Of a stretch of 64,000 nucleotides of DNA, positions 12,801 through 23,603 are shown one piece after another. Made by a program: the position numbers and the translations under genes. Source of the stretch: Castanea sativa (lineage: Eukaryota > Streptophyta > Magnoliopsida > Fagales > Fagaceae). Each line of letters starts with the position of its first letter. The stretch's first letter is position 1. Under the pieces are notes generated by a model. It saw only the letters and a list, made by a program, of their open reading frames with translations. It made no database searches and was not told the DNA's origin. The DNA is taken from the NCBI RefSeq assembly GCF_040712315.1, contig NC_134017.1, forward strand, positions 3,812,001-3,876,000, in the 5' to 3' direction.

Positions 12801-13522
12801 CTGAGATCTCGCTGATTTTATTTTAGTTAGACACCCTTGTCTTTTCCCCTCTATCTGGCTGAGGTTTATTTTCTGATAAGTACCCTCTTCTGGCAGAGTT
12901 AACAGAGGCTTATATATATGTATAAACGTTAGTTTACTTAACACAGTTAAAGTTGCTCTAGTTAAGTTGTTGGGTTGAGATGTTGGCTTTTAATTGAGGT
13001 GGCATGGCCTACTCCCTTGATTTATTTCAGAAAGATCCTGTCCATAAAATGGACAATCTCCATTTCAAAGAGAAATGGAGAGGATTCAGATCTGTAATCA
13101 GACTAATGCCTTGTTCAGTTGGTTGTTTCATTCCCGAATGAGAAACAAGGTTAACTATAGAAAGAAAGCATTGATCTGATCATAATCAAAAGTAATTTTT
13201 TTTCAATACATGGTTTATAATTGTCTTCAGGAATTGGAATAGATGGAAAGAGTGGAGGCAAAATAGACAGCTCCAGCAACAAAGCCAGGCTGCTAATCCC
13301 GATGCTGACACTCAGATTGCATCAGAGGAGGAGACAGGAGATGTTCCAGACGGAGAGTTGTGTGTGATCTGTCTGATGAGGAGAAGGCGATCTGCATTCA
13401 TTCCATGTGGGCACCTAGTGTGTTGCCAACTGTGTGCTATCTCAGTTGAACGTGAATCCTCACCTAAGTGCCCTGTTTGTAGGCAGGAAATACGGAACTC
13501 AGTGAGGATATATGATTCCTGA
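6034..13522 (+). CDS. SPL2: SPL2-like RING E3 ubiquitin ligase of an organelle outer membrane (6 exons)
   Basis: Predicted membrane-bound RING E3 ligase of the MULAN/SP1/SPL2 family, which acts on mitochondrial and chloroplast outer membranes. Exons read from the sequence: 6034-6426, 9334-9435, 10408-10578, 10759-10880, 11274-11393 and 13231-13522. All junctions have GT..AG, phases are consistent, and the product is 399 residues. The N-terminus (MSSPEQALASLL) contains a first hydrophobic segment at about 17-40. The middle is a GIDE/MULAN-type region with the family signatures GDKA(V)I(V)QRTQT, VNMDGS and LPLTTV. A second membrane helix lies near 280-302 (LLWVGVAFGSLSIGILGYAF). The C-terminal C3HC4 RING has C347, C350, C362, H364, C368, C371, C383 and C386, all present. 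Exon 2 is short (34 codons) and is easily missed by ORF calling. The gene is intact and similar in length to Arabidopsis SPL2. The ATG at 6009 is out of frame. Intron 1 (2.9 kb) and intron 5 (1.8 kb) hold transposons. Confidence 0.93.
6480..8990 (+). repeat. Dispersed intronic motif (CTGTTTGGTTAGTGAGAAA) in intron 1
   Basis: Degenerate copies of a roughly 40-100 bp motif, CTGTTTGGTTAGTGAGAAA followed by a GGAAAGCAGAGGAAAA-type stretch, occur near 6488, 6605, 7278, 8548, 8745 and 8888. The 8548 and 8888 copies extend further (GGGAGAGA.. and GTTAGAT.AAAAGGAA). All are on the sense strand of intron 1 of the SPL2-like gene. Confidence 0.6.
7811..8003. mobile_element. Foldback MITE in intron 1 of the SPL2-like gene
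   Basis: Two arms of about 75 bp are inverted copies of each other, around 7811-7890 and 7926-8003. Key shared stretches are CTTAGGTG.TGTTCCTTA and CCTCTTAAGATTCT.CCATG. The short spacer is AT-rich. This would fold into a long hairpin, as a foldback MITE does. No target duplication could be fixed. Confidence 0.65.
9455..9670 (-). mobile_element. Retroposon 3' fragment (SINE/LINE-tail-like)
   Basis: Minus strand: a segment containing CCCGTGTACTTGGGCTAT followed by TCATCAATAAATTTTGTTAC and an A/T-rich tail. A related segment lies at 11450-11600 (GTGTACTTGGG followed by TGAATAAAATTTTTGTCAC). Both lie within SPL2-like introns, antisense to the gene. I cannot tell whether they are SINE or LINE tails. 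Confidence 0.4.
9820..9866. repeat. (CA)n(TA)n microsatellite
   Basis: About 19 CA units followed by four AT units, in intron 2 of the SPL2-like gene. Confidence 0.97.
11450..11600 (-). mobile_element. Retroposon 3' fragment (SINE/LINE-tail-like), second copy
   Basis: Minus-strand segment with GTGTACTTGGG and a GAATAAAATTTTTGTCACTT tail, related to 9455-9670. It sits in intron 5 of the SPL2-like gene just upstream of the Mutator-like element. Confidence 0.4.
11756..13100. mobile_element. Non-autonomous Mutator-like element in intron 5
   Basis: Terminal inverted repeats of about 150 bp, near 11766-11915 and 12943-13091. They share CCTCTCCATTTCTCTTTGAA, TTTATGGACA, GATCTTTCTGAAATAAATCA and AGGCCATGCCACCTCA on opposite strands. 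Flanks are an imperfect target duplication: CTGTAAATCA at 11756-11765 and CTGTAATCA at 13092-13100. Long TIRs and a 9-10 bp duplication point to a Mutator-like element. The ~1 kb core has no transposase, only short purine-rich and CCA-rich ORFs. It is carried entirely within intron 5 of the SPL2-like gene, and the flanking splice sites are intact. Confidence 0.75.
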
Positions 13523-14938
13523 GGAAAAGAGTTACTGTTTCTTGAATTAGCACACTGTGATGAGGAGATTGTGGAGAGTCACTGTATTTGTCAAAGTGAC
13601 ATGTAATGATTGGTCTCTTTGTTTATGAGGCTAATAGTTCTAAAGGGGTACAGTTAACTTTATTTTTTGGGGTGAAAGTTAGGTTTATAGGAGCATCTAA
13701 TGTGAATATACCTAGCAAAGTGATGCATATTGCTTTAATTGATTATCAAGACTTGACTTATAAAAAATTCAAATTCTATAACAGGTTGGGAGTTGTAAAT
13801 TTAATTTCTTTCCTCCTTTCTCTGCAACTTGAAAACTGACTAGAATTATAAAGAATGCTGTTAAAGTGTTGTTTAATATAATTTGTGTGCGATTGGGTCA
13901 TTGGTTTGATGGAAGAAGCGAATTTGATGAAATCTGGCTTTAAATATCGGTCTAGGGGTATTTCACTGGCCTTTCAAGTGGTCCAAGCCTCATCTTTCAA
14001 GCTCTGTGCTCTATAATGGGCATTCTGAATGGCTTTTCAAGCGGTCCAACTGGTTCTAGCGATAGTAATCAAGCTGTATGACCTGAGCAGGTACCATTGG
14101 GCCCCTGTAATATACTAATTGTCTACTTTGTATACAGGAAAATGAAAAAAGAAATACTTAAATATGTCAAAAGTTCTAGGGCAAATATGTTATTCTCACT
14201 CATTTGTTTTGGTGGAATGGTTGGTGTTACAATTTACAATGGCTGGAGAACACAATGTATACAGGAAAATGAAAAAGAAACACTTAAATATATGTCAAAA
14301 AGTTCTATGGCAAATGTGTTATTCTCATTCATTTGTTTTGGTGGGATGGTTGGTATTACAACTAACTTGAGATTTATTTTTTATTACTTAGATTTTAATT
14401 TATTTGCTGGCACTTTCACTTATGTGTCATGCTCACCATAATGCACTTAGAAATTCAGCATTTTATTGCAAGTTGGATTCGGGCAGAGGAAAGGTGAAAG
14501 CTCAACCCTTAAATTAAAGACATAAAGTAGAGCGCATGCCTTCAGGTACTGAACCTTATTATGCTCGTTCAGAGTACGTACTTAATTCTTAAGCCGAAAG
14601 GTCTGGATTCTCAAAAAAAAAGAAAAGAGTACGTACTTCTTGATGGGAATTACAATTTTTATTGAAGAAAAAAGATGGACAACAATTTAAGTACTAAAAT
14701 TACAGAAGTCAAGGAGTTCTTTCAGAATTCATCTTTTCTGTGTCCTCAAAAGATTTGAACAAGAATATTGCGAGGATAATTTTTTCAGCTAAGTAGCTGC
14801 AAAACAAATAAAGCATATTGCAAGAGGCAAAGACTGCCTAATCAGCCTTTTCACATGCTTATATATCTATTTAGCTTAATAATCTTAAAAGTTTACATGG
14901 AATATCAGAAAAGAGCAAAATAGAAACCTGTAACTGTT
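13523..14938. other. 3' region between convergent genes, no gene seen
   Basis: Contains the 3' untranslated region of the SPL2-like gene and the 3' side of the convergent NSP1-like pseudogene. No independent coding sequence is supported. The ORF at 14097-14441 is produced by the tandem duplication listed at 14130-14365. Confidence 0.6.
14130..14365. repeat. 127 bp tandem duplication
   Basis: GTATACAGGAAAATGAAAAA begins at 14130 and again at 14257. The following ~110 bp (including GGCAAAT.TGTTATTCTCA and CATTTGTTTTGGTGG) are repeated with a few substitutions and small indels, so this is a two-copy tandem repeat with slight divergence. Confidence 0.85.
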
Positions 14939-16623
14939 TTAACTGTCAATGTCTTTTGTGTCCGACTTCCACAAAGAACAAAAAAAAACTGGCTGCCCTT
15001 TCCACCATAATCCAACACAAGCATCTCTCTCTTCAACTCTCATCTCCCAATTACTATCATACTTCCTCAACAAAGCTCTACCTCCATCAATAGCATCCTC
15101 TCTGAAAGCCTCTCCAACAAACCCAACTCCTCTCATTCTCTCACACCACTTCTCGTTCCCTTCATTCATCACTCCCTTGTTGGACAATGCCTTAGCCGCC
15201 TCGCCTTCCATCAATTTCCTCTTGTCACATTCTCTCCCCTTGAAAGCTGAGCTCGTTGAGTCCAAAAACCTCCACAAAAACTCCACTCATCGTGGGAACC
15301 CCTTTGCAAAATCCCCACAATTGTTGCAGCTGCATTCCATGTTGTTTACACTTAGGATCACACCTTTCGGCTCCATACTCCTTAGCACTCTCAAGAACTC
15401 GATTCTTTCATCTGGGTCATTGTGATCCAATCCATGAAGCCTAAACTGTGCGCAAATTATTAAGGTCTCATCAAAGACCGTGTTTATGACTTGCGAATTT
15501 AGATATTGGAATGGATAGTCGTCGAGCCGGTTGATCTGCAAGTTAACATTCATGAGCTTGGCAAAATTGAGAAGCCTAGTGGAGATGTTGTCACCTGGAG
15601 GTCCTATTGTAAATGACATCTCTTTGTTTTGATCATTTTCAGTAGTTTGTGCTATGATTGTGATACGGACTAATGGAGGTGGCCCTCCTGGCCTGCGACT
15701 CAAAGCCTCAAGCAGTATTGGCCATTGAACACCATGTGAGACCCCAATATCAAGAATGTGAAGATTGCCCGAGCGGTTAGGCTCTTGAGCTAGGATTTGG
15801 AGGATAGAAGCATTTGCTATGTTGTTAGGAAAGGCGAACCAAGGACTTACCTCATTGAATTTGAGCAACGGTTGTTGGAAGATACGTGAATCTGTGGAAG
15901 CAAAAGTAAGAACTATTGGGTCTATTGATGATGTACTACTAGAGGAGGAAGCGGCAGAAGATGGAAAGGAGGATATGTGTTTTGTCATCGCTTCAAAGCC
16001 ATGCCAAGCGAGGCAGTAATTGGCATCACCCTTTGCATCACGGAGCTCCTTGAGGACATAGAGAAGGTGTTGAATTCGTGACAGGTCGTTCTTTGTGATG
16101 GCTTCGGCGCAAGGATTAAGGAGCTGTTCAGCCCATCTGCCTTCCTTCTTGTTGTTGTTGTAACCGTTATGACAGTTATTTCCTGTAGACTTATTAGAAC
16201 TTCTCTTGTTTCCAACTGATTTCTTGACTGTCACAACTTCTTGATCAACTGCAGCTGCTGCATCTCCACTCTCTGCCTGCAGGGAGATCCTACGGTTGTG
16301 ATTCTTCCGCTGATGATTTGAAGATGGTTTGGGAAGTGGGTCAGAGGCAGTTTTCTTTTCTTTGATGAATCAGATGGTGATGGATGATTGGTGATACTTG
16401 CATAATCACTTTGTGTGGAAGTGGTGATATTGGCAGTGTCGTTGGTGAGATAGGTGAGGGTAGAATTAGTGTCAATTAGAGCTTGGCTCATGTTTTGGCT
16501 TTCATCCCACCATCCTGAATTGTAAGAATCATCCATGAAAGCTGGAAAGATTGTACCTGTATTGAGCCAATCCATGATTTGATCTGAGGTGGGGTGGTTT
16601 GGTTCTGGTTCTCCTATTGTCAT
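14939..16623 (-). pseudogene. NSP1: NSP1-type GRAS transcription factor, broken by a frameshift and a nonsense codon
   Basis: Nearly full-length single-exon GRAS gene on the minus strand, of the NODULATION SIGNALING PATHWAY 1 type. NSP1 acts with NSP2 in the nucleus in symbiotic signalling and strigolactone biosynthesis. The best start is ATG at 16621-16623; the upstream TTG at 16635 is not needed. The N-terminus TSDQIMDWLN matches the NSP1 N-terminal signature. The core includes EGRWAEQLLNPCAEAI (first leucine-heptad region), LHILDIGVSHGVQWP (VHIID motif) and MECSCNNCGDFAKGF. The C-terminus includes LWRFLDSTSSAF, GEAAKAL, DAIDGGRALLRKYD and LWWKGQPV (SAW region). Two lesions are visible: a one-base loss in an A tract near 16345-16352, after SDSSKKRK, which shifts frame; and TGA at 15287-15289 exactly in frame with the C-terminal part that follows. 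About 560 codons in total, close to Medicago NSP1. A homopolymer sequencing error could explain the frameshift but not the stop. Confidence 0.85.
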
Positions 16624-16849
16624 AGTGTTTGACAAAAAAAGAGAATGTTTTTAAGTGAAGGAAGAGAGAGAAAAGATGCTTTTGTTTTGTTTTTTTTGAG
16701 GTTTGTTCTTTTTTATGTAGTACAGTTTGATCATTGACCACATTGAAGGGGATTGATAGAGGCTTCAGATTTAAGAATAAAAAAAAAATGAACGAGGTAG
16801 TGATGCACTTAGAAAGCGACAATGTAGAGCATCTTCCAAACTGTTCGGG

Positions 16850-19296
16850 CTATTTTAAGCTCTAAGGGAAAGCAATAAGTAATGTCTCTTCTGTATTTTG
16901 AGTAGTTAGATTATTCTTTTGTGTGTCATGGTGGTTAAAAATTTGCAAATAAAGATGGAAGATAGGACGTTCTTTCCTGTTTCATTATTTTATTTTTAAA
17001 AACAAGAAGTTGGTACCACTTTGGGCACTTGGAAAGAGTACTATGAGTCCCTGCTTAAAATATACATGGGTTTTCTCTCAGGATCAAATACTCTTTTTTT
17101 ATTTTTATTTTTTATTATAATTTATTTATATATTTTAAAATTGATCATCAACTCTTCGAAAACTGAATCATTGAGTTTTATTTTCTTGATTGTTGTTAAT
17201 TTATAATTAAACAAGTTCTAGTTTTAGAAATTTTATCTGGATTTTGGATTCTTGTTTGGGGGTAAGTAACATGTAATTAATCTGTCTGTCGCAAGTTTTA
17301 ATATTCATTGTTTTTCATCAGTTTTCATGTGGATAATATGTACTGCGATATGCTATTTTTTATTACCCCCCCCAAAAAAGGTGCTATTATCTCTCTATCT
17401 TTAGTAAAGTTAGTTAAAAAAATGCTATGGGATTGAACCAGCAGTAAGCTTACCTAATACATATTTATTCTGGGGAGGTGATGTTTAATCCAAGATTCAT
17501 TGGAAATCAACAAATTTCTAGGGCTGTGTATTTAGCCATTTACAAACCAATCTAATCCAACTGGATGTCTCAAATTGATTTTTTGAGTGGTTGGGTAACT
17601 TGGGTTGAAGAGAAGTACCGTAGGTTGGGTTGGATTTGAGATTTATCATCTTGTGGAGGTCAGTGAAAATTCTGATTTAGACCCCAAATTTAAGCAGTGG
17701 AGTAAAAAATTACTGGATTGATTTTCAGATAAGTACAAAGTTAAAAATTTGATAGATTGCATAATCATAGTAAGTCTCACCAAAATCAAAATACTATATA
17801 TTAAAAAAAAAAAGCAATATAAAGCACATGGTGATGAAGTGAAAAACTTTTGAAAACTCTTCAAATGAAAAACCATTTTAGGGTATCCAACCCCATAGAA
17901 AATTTACTAAAGAATGAACAATTACAATAGTCTAGACTTTTAGAACCTTTGTAAAATATACTCTTTAGTATTTACCTTAGTAAATATCTCATTCACCTCT
18001 CTCCAATTCTATAATCTTTCCATGAACAAACATGTTCATAACAATTGGAACTTTGGTACTCCAAAGAACTCTTTTATATATATAAAAGCAGAGACCTAAT
18101 ATGAGAGAACATTAAATTTCTTATATATGTGACACATACCTTAAGATTCTCTTTATTTAGGCTACCACATGACAAAATTTCTTTTTTATCCAAGTTATAG
18201 TTTATTGATATAGCTAATGGAATAAATATACATATTGATTGTCTATAGTTATGTACTAATTATTTATATGAAAGGAATTTTATGTGCTTATTTTTATATA
18301 TTTTATATAAGAAATTATTTTTAATTGGAATAATAATACTAATAATATAAAGTGCATTTGTTGAAGGATATTTTAATCACATAAAAACATGACCCTTACA
18401 AAAATAAATATTTGTGAATTCAATAAAATTCATTTCAATTCTTTAGATTTCCTAACTCATTTCAATGACATGTAATGTAAATAAATAATATATATATATG
18501 GAAAAAATATCTTAGCATTTATTCTATGTAATTAAAAAAAGTACTAATATGATGGATACATTTATTTTTTATATTTATTATTTTAAGCAATACATTAATT
18601 ATTTAAATATAATGAAATTTTGATGTCATTTTCTAAGATTTATATAAGAAAAAATTGATTTGAAATATGGTATTTTTACTCAAATTTAGTTGCTTTTGCA
18701 ACAATTGAAACAAAGTCTAACAAAAGAAAGAAAAAATTTCATAACACACAATGAAGAATGTAAAAAATATAATTGAAGGATATTTGCAATTTCATTTTAT
18801 CAAAATGATATTAACATTGTTGACTAGGCAAGAAATACGCCTAGCTATATTAATTAACATATCATGCAATTTTTAAATTTTCAAACACATATAATATGAT
18901 CAAATCACTAACTACTTTTAATGTCTTTCTATTTTATTTTGTCAGTATAAAATAGAACACTAAAGATTACATTACAAGAAAAATTATTAAAAATATTGGA
19001 GAAAATTAATAACTAGTAAGTGATATTAGTATCAATAAAATTCAAAATGCATTGCACACTGTGCAAAAATTTAGTATAAAGCAAATTGATTTGATACGGC
19101 GAAGGAAGAGTTCTAGGAAAAACAAGATTACATACCAAAAAGTTTAAGAATTCTGGATAAATATGGTTATGGAGTTGAGTATTGGATCACAGTTTCTGTA
19201 TCATACTTAATGGTGTTGTTTGTGATTAAGGTGTTAGTAGGAATTTATTTTGTCATTATATGTTATTATGATGTTCTCTATATATCACTTTTGTTT
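16850..19296. other. AT-rich intergenic DNA, no gene seen
   Basis: Very AT-rich sequence upstream of the NSP1-like pseudogene. Short ORFs are not conserved-looking. No structured element was identified apart from scattered A/T runs. Confidence 0.6.
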
Positions 19297-20121
19297 ATAA
19301 AGTTTGTTTAGAGAACTTTCTAAAAGTGAACTTGTAAGCGCACAATTGCACTGGACCCAAAGACAATCATGGGCTCGTGCCCAATGAGCCTTAAACAATG
19401 AAATTTATAGAGTGTGGATTCGAAATCTAGTTAGGGGTACTAGAAACTTAATAGACAGGCTAAGGTGTAAAAACACTTGCGAATAGTAAATGATTATTGC
19501 AAAGGAGCTTCCTCGGACATAAGCCGAGGACAGTTTCTGTATTATTTCTCTTTTTTTTCTTGAAGGTTACAATTCTTAGTTCCTTTTGATCACTAATCCC
19601 CCCTTTCTCTTTGGCCTTCTCCCTCCTTAAATACTTCTTCTCTTAGTGCTTTATCCACGTGTTGCACAAATCTTATCCCCCTCCTCTGACACCACCTTCT
19701 TTAAGTGTTTAAATAGTAACTAAAAGTTTTAGTTCTACTGTTCAGGGGTCACTTCCCCATTAATGCGGCCAGGGAGGTAGGTGCAGCATCTTTAATGTGG
19801 AGGTGACAGCCTTTTCCCAAGATATTTCTCTAACATCGGTGCATCTAGAGGGTACAGGGATCCCCTTCTTAACCAATAGTCTTTCCGGAACTCTGCCTTG
19901 ATCTTTTTAGCGAATCTCCAAGTCCTCCCGGGTCTATCCGAGGAGAGATTTATCCTCAGATGCATCCTCGGACCCTCGGCGTATGGGCCGATTTTCAGTC
20001 CTAACGGCCTTTTAATCAAGAACGAATTGGTCCTTCTTGTCAGAGCTCAAAGGCCCAAATACTTACTCGGGTTCTTTTACTCCCCATAAAGTTTGTTTAG
20101 AGAACTTTCTAAAAGTGAACT
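19297..20121 (-). mobile_element. Solo LTR of the Tat family, flanked by a 36 bp direct duplication
   Basis: 19333-20088 is a diverged relative of the LTRs at 48366-49116 and 59492-60242. It starts TGTAAGCGCAC, shares CAATGAGCCTTAAACAAT, ATTAATGCGGCCAGGG.GGTAGGTGCAG and CCGAGGAGAGA-type stretches, and ends TTTTACTCCCCATA instead of ...CCCCACA. There is no internal region, so it is a solo LTR in the orientation of a minus-strand element. The flanks are not a 5 bp target duplication. A 36 bp sequence starting ATAAAGTTTGTTTAG and ending AAAAGTGAACT occurs at 19297-19332 and again, identical, at 20086-20121. Confidence 0.85.
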
Positions 20122-22121
20122 AATGTAGATTGGAGAATGAATTGAAGCTAATGCAAACATATGACCAAAAGTTTGTTTTTGTTAAACCTATATGTTTTAC
20201 ATATATTTAATAAAACAAAGGATCATCAGCATCGTTAAGATCTGATAGGATTGTTAAATAGTCATATAACATAAGTGCAAGATAGCATATGCACCTTAAA
20301 GTTTGTTCTCTACAACCCATTTGTTTGGTTAATTGGTTTAGCCTTATTTTATGAGATTCCAAAAATTTTAATACTAGGATTTGTGGTAAGTTTCAATTTT
20401 AAGTGGAAATTGAGTTTAATCTTGATGTAAAATATGCAGTCTTGCATGATCAATTTCCTTTGTAGTTATTGTTGCATGCATATGTTGCACATTTTATATG
20501 ACTTAGATTCAAGAATTGTGTGTCATTTCTTACTTTGGTGAATCTCTATTGAGCAAATTTAACATTTTGAGGATTTTACATTCATTCAAAAAGATGAATG
20601 TATCATTGAAGTGAATATTATGTTCTTCTAGTGCCTTTCAAAGAGTATAGATAAGTTATTTTAACTTTATTACTTTTAGATGAATTGCACGAGACTAATT
20701 AATAATCTTTCTCTAATTGTATTTCTTACACAATTATATATGAATAAAGTGTATTTTTTTAAATGGCATTGTGAGATTAAGTTTGTAATTTTGAATTTAA
20801 TTTTTTTTCCTGTTCATTTTCAAGTTGATGTCTCTTCATGCAAAATAGATTTTTAAATTTTATTAATCTAACCCGTGCATTGCACTGATTAGCGATTAGT
20901 ATTAACAAATACATCCACCAAGTTGGGTCATTGCACTTGTGAGGACACACCATATTATGGTGTGATCACCCATCTTAATCGTACACTAAAATTACTACCA
21001 ATGAACTCACTAAATGAGGTTTATGAATTTTTTTTTTTTTTTTTTTATAGTTTGGATGAACAACACTCCAGGAAAATGTCATGGCTAAAGCCTCATAGAG
21101 AAGAATGTTTAGAAACTCTCGAGGGTGGTCTACTAAGTAATGATTTTTATTTTTATGTTTATTTAGTTTGGATGAACAACACTCCAGGAAAATGTCATGG
21201 CTAAAGCTTGATAGAGAAGAATGTTTAGAAACTCTCGAGGGTGGTCTACTAAGTACTAACAGTTTACACTCAAGGAAGCAAAAGTTTATCAATAAGCTTA
21301 AACCAATAGGCCTCCCAAAGAAAATCATGCTAAACTAATCTAATTTAGTTGAATTTATGCTGTGCGTCAAATTTATTTTAATCAGTATTAGATAATATTA
21401 AAAATTTAGTATTAGATAAAAATGATGGAAATGTTTTATTTATTCAAATAAATTAGTTTTGATTATGATGAGTTATGGGTAGTTTCATTAATAGATAAAA
21501 TTAGTATTTATGTTAATCTTTTTGTAATTTTTTCTTGTATAAATTCAAATACTGAAAATGAATCAATAAAACTTAGAAATAAAATTTTAAGTAATTAGAC
21601 GTTTATACATTTAGCCAAAAAACATTAACATTGTTCATAGCATTTATTTATTTGTAGCAGGGGCTCTTGGTTCGTGATAGACAATGTGGGCATGTAAGAT
21701 ATACATCATCTACAGAAAAAGAGAGTTTAAAATGAATGATTGTGTGGTAGTAATATTTTTTCAGTTTAGATGGAGATGAATTCTAAATGCAGATCTGGTC
21801 TCCTCCTCCTTTGGGTCTTTAAAATTTACAAAATCATAGATGCATGCAATGCAAATATACACCAATTGATTTGATCTATTTGTGATAAAATTAAGTATAT
21901 ATGTTAAGATTATGCTATTACTTGAACAACTTGGACTTTAATTAAAAAAGGAAAAGTTAAGAAACCAAGAACAATAGATTAATAAGTTTCTTGATATTTA
22001 GTTTTCCAAAAATTGGCGATCTATAATGTTTGCATTTTGAATTTCTCAACTCCAAATATTTTGCTTGTTCATGGCCTTCAGTTGTTATTTGTATAATATA
22101 AACCTAAATGGTCAAGCTCAT
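20122..22121. other. AT-rich intergenic DNA with a local tandem duplication
   Basis: No gene is supported. Contains the 116 bp tandem duplication at 21048-21262 and, near 20870-20905, a short GTGCATTGCAC hairpin of the kind seen at Helitron 3' ends, without further support. Confidence 0.55.
21048..21262. repeat. 116 bp tandem duplication
   Basis: TAGTTTGGATGAACAACACT starts at 21048 and again at 21164. The ~100 bp that follow (ATGTCATGGCTAAAGC, CTCGAGGGTGGTCTACTAAG) are nearly identical. The spacer is a T-rich tract. The recent-looking duplication explains the ORFs on both strands here. Confidence 0.88.
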
Positions 22122-23130
22122 TACTTAAAAAGTGTAAATGCACTTTTAGTCCCTATATTTTGTACTTTTTTCATTTTAGTCCCTACATTTTAATTTTACC
22201 ACTTTTAATCCCTAAACCAATTATCACCTGACATTTAGGTCATTTCCGTAAGTCAACGACGGAAATAGTTGACGTGGCTGACGGTGAAATAAAAAAAATA
22301 ATATAATCACACATTAATTAATTAAATTAAAAACAAATATTAAAAAAAATTAAAAAAAGAAAAGAAAAAAAGAAAACTTGAGAAGAACATGAAGAAAACA
22401 AGAACTCCAACCCAAATCAAAGAACTCAACAACACAAACCTAAACACAGAACTTTCTTTCCAGCCGAACCCAAACCTAGAAATTTTCTCTCTACCTAAAC
22501 ATAAAAAAATACAGCCACCACCTCCACTGATCAAACCCAGCCAACAAACATAAACACAAACCTAACCAATAAACTTAAACACAAACCCATAAATTTTCTT
22601 TCCACCCGAACCCAAACCCAGAAATTTTCTTTCTGCCCAAATACAGAAAAATCCAGCCACCACCTCCACTGATCAAACAACCACTACCCACCATCACAGC
22701 CGCCACAACCCACTATCCTAACTGCCACAACCAAACCCAACTCAATCTCAACCCCAGCCATCCCGATCTCTACCCACCCCAGCCGACTCATAACCCAGCC
22801 ACCCCAACCTAACCTCAAACCCAGCCACCCCGACTCAAGCCACCCCAGTCGGTCTCAATCCACTCACCCCAGCTTGACCTAAACCCAACCCGACTTCTAC
22901 CCACCCCAGCCGGCTCACATCCCACTCACCTAACCCAACCTCAAACCCACCCAACCCAACCTCAAACCCACCCATCCCGAACTCAACCCCAAGCACCCTG
23001 ACTCAAGCCACCCCATCGGTTTCAACCCACCCACCCCAGACCAACCTAAATTCACCCCACCTCGATCTCAACCCATCCACCCAAACCACCACCCACCACA
23101 ACCACCACGAGCCACTACACCACTAGTTAC

Positions 23131-23168
<38 letters not shown>

Positions 23169-23603
23169 AAAAGTTGATAGAAAGTGAGAGACATGGATGA
23201 GAGAGAGAGAGGGAGAAGAAAAACTAATTTAACAAAGTGAGATGGAAGAGAAAATAATTTGAACCCAGTTTGTGATCTCTTCCCACAGAGAGAGAAAGTC
23301 AAGATACTTTTTAGATTTTAATCTTAGTGATTTTTGGTTTTATTTCTGTTTTTATTTAATAAAAATTAATAAATTAAATTTATATGCTGACGTGGCATTA
23401 TATTCTATGCGATTATATTATTTTTTATTCCACCATCAGCCACATCAGCTATTTTCATCGGTTGATTGATGGAAAAGACCTAAATGTTAGGTGTTAATTG
23501 GTTTAGGAATTAAAAATGGTAAAATTAAAATGTAGAGACTAAAATGGAAAAAGTACAAAGTGTAGGGATTAAAATTTAAAAGTGCATTTACGCCTACTTA
23601 AAA
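22122..23603. mobile_element. Non-autonomous Mutator-like element with perfect 9 bp target duplication
   Basis: A 1,464 bp element (22131-23594) with ~190 bp terminal inverted repeats. Both ends read inward GTAAATGCACTTTTA, then a TTTAGTCCCTACATTTTAAT-type stretch, then CTAAACCAATTA, and then the GTGGCTGA(C/T)GGTG region. The direct 9 bp target duplication TACTTAAAA is perfect (22122-22130 and 23595-23603). No transposase: the interior (about 22500-23110) is CCA/ACCC-rich, translating to proline-rich low complexity, followed by a (GA)n tract at 23134-23162. The 9 bp duplication and long TIRs place it with Mutator-like elements. Confidence 0.85.
23134..23162. repeat. (GA)n microsatellite
   Basis: About 14 GA units inside the Mutator-like element at 22131-23594. 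Confidence 0.95.

Noticed and set aside
14949..15425. 158-residue plus-strand ORF
   Set aside because: Antisense shadow of the NSP1-type gene, which has clear GRAS motifs on the minus strand.
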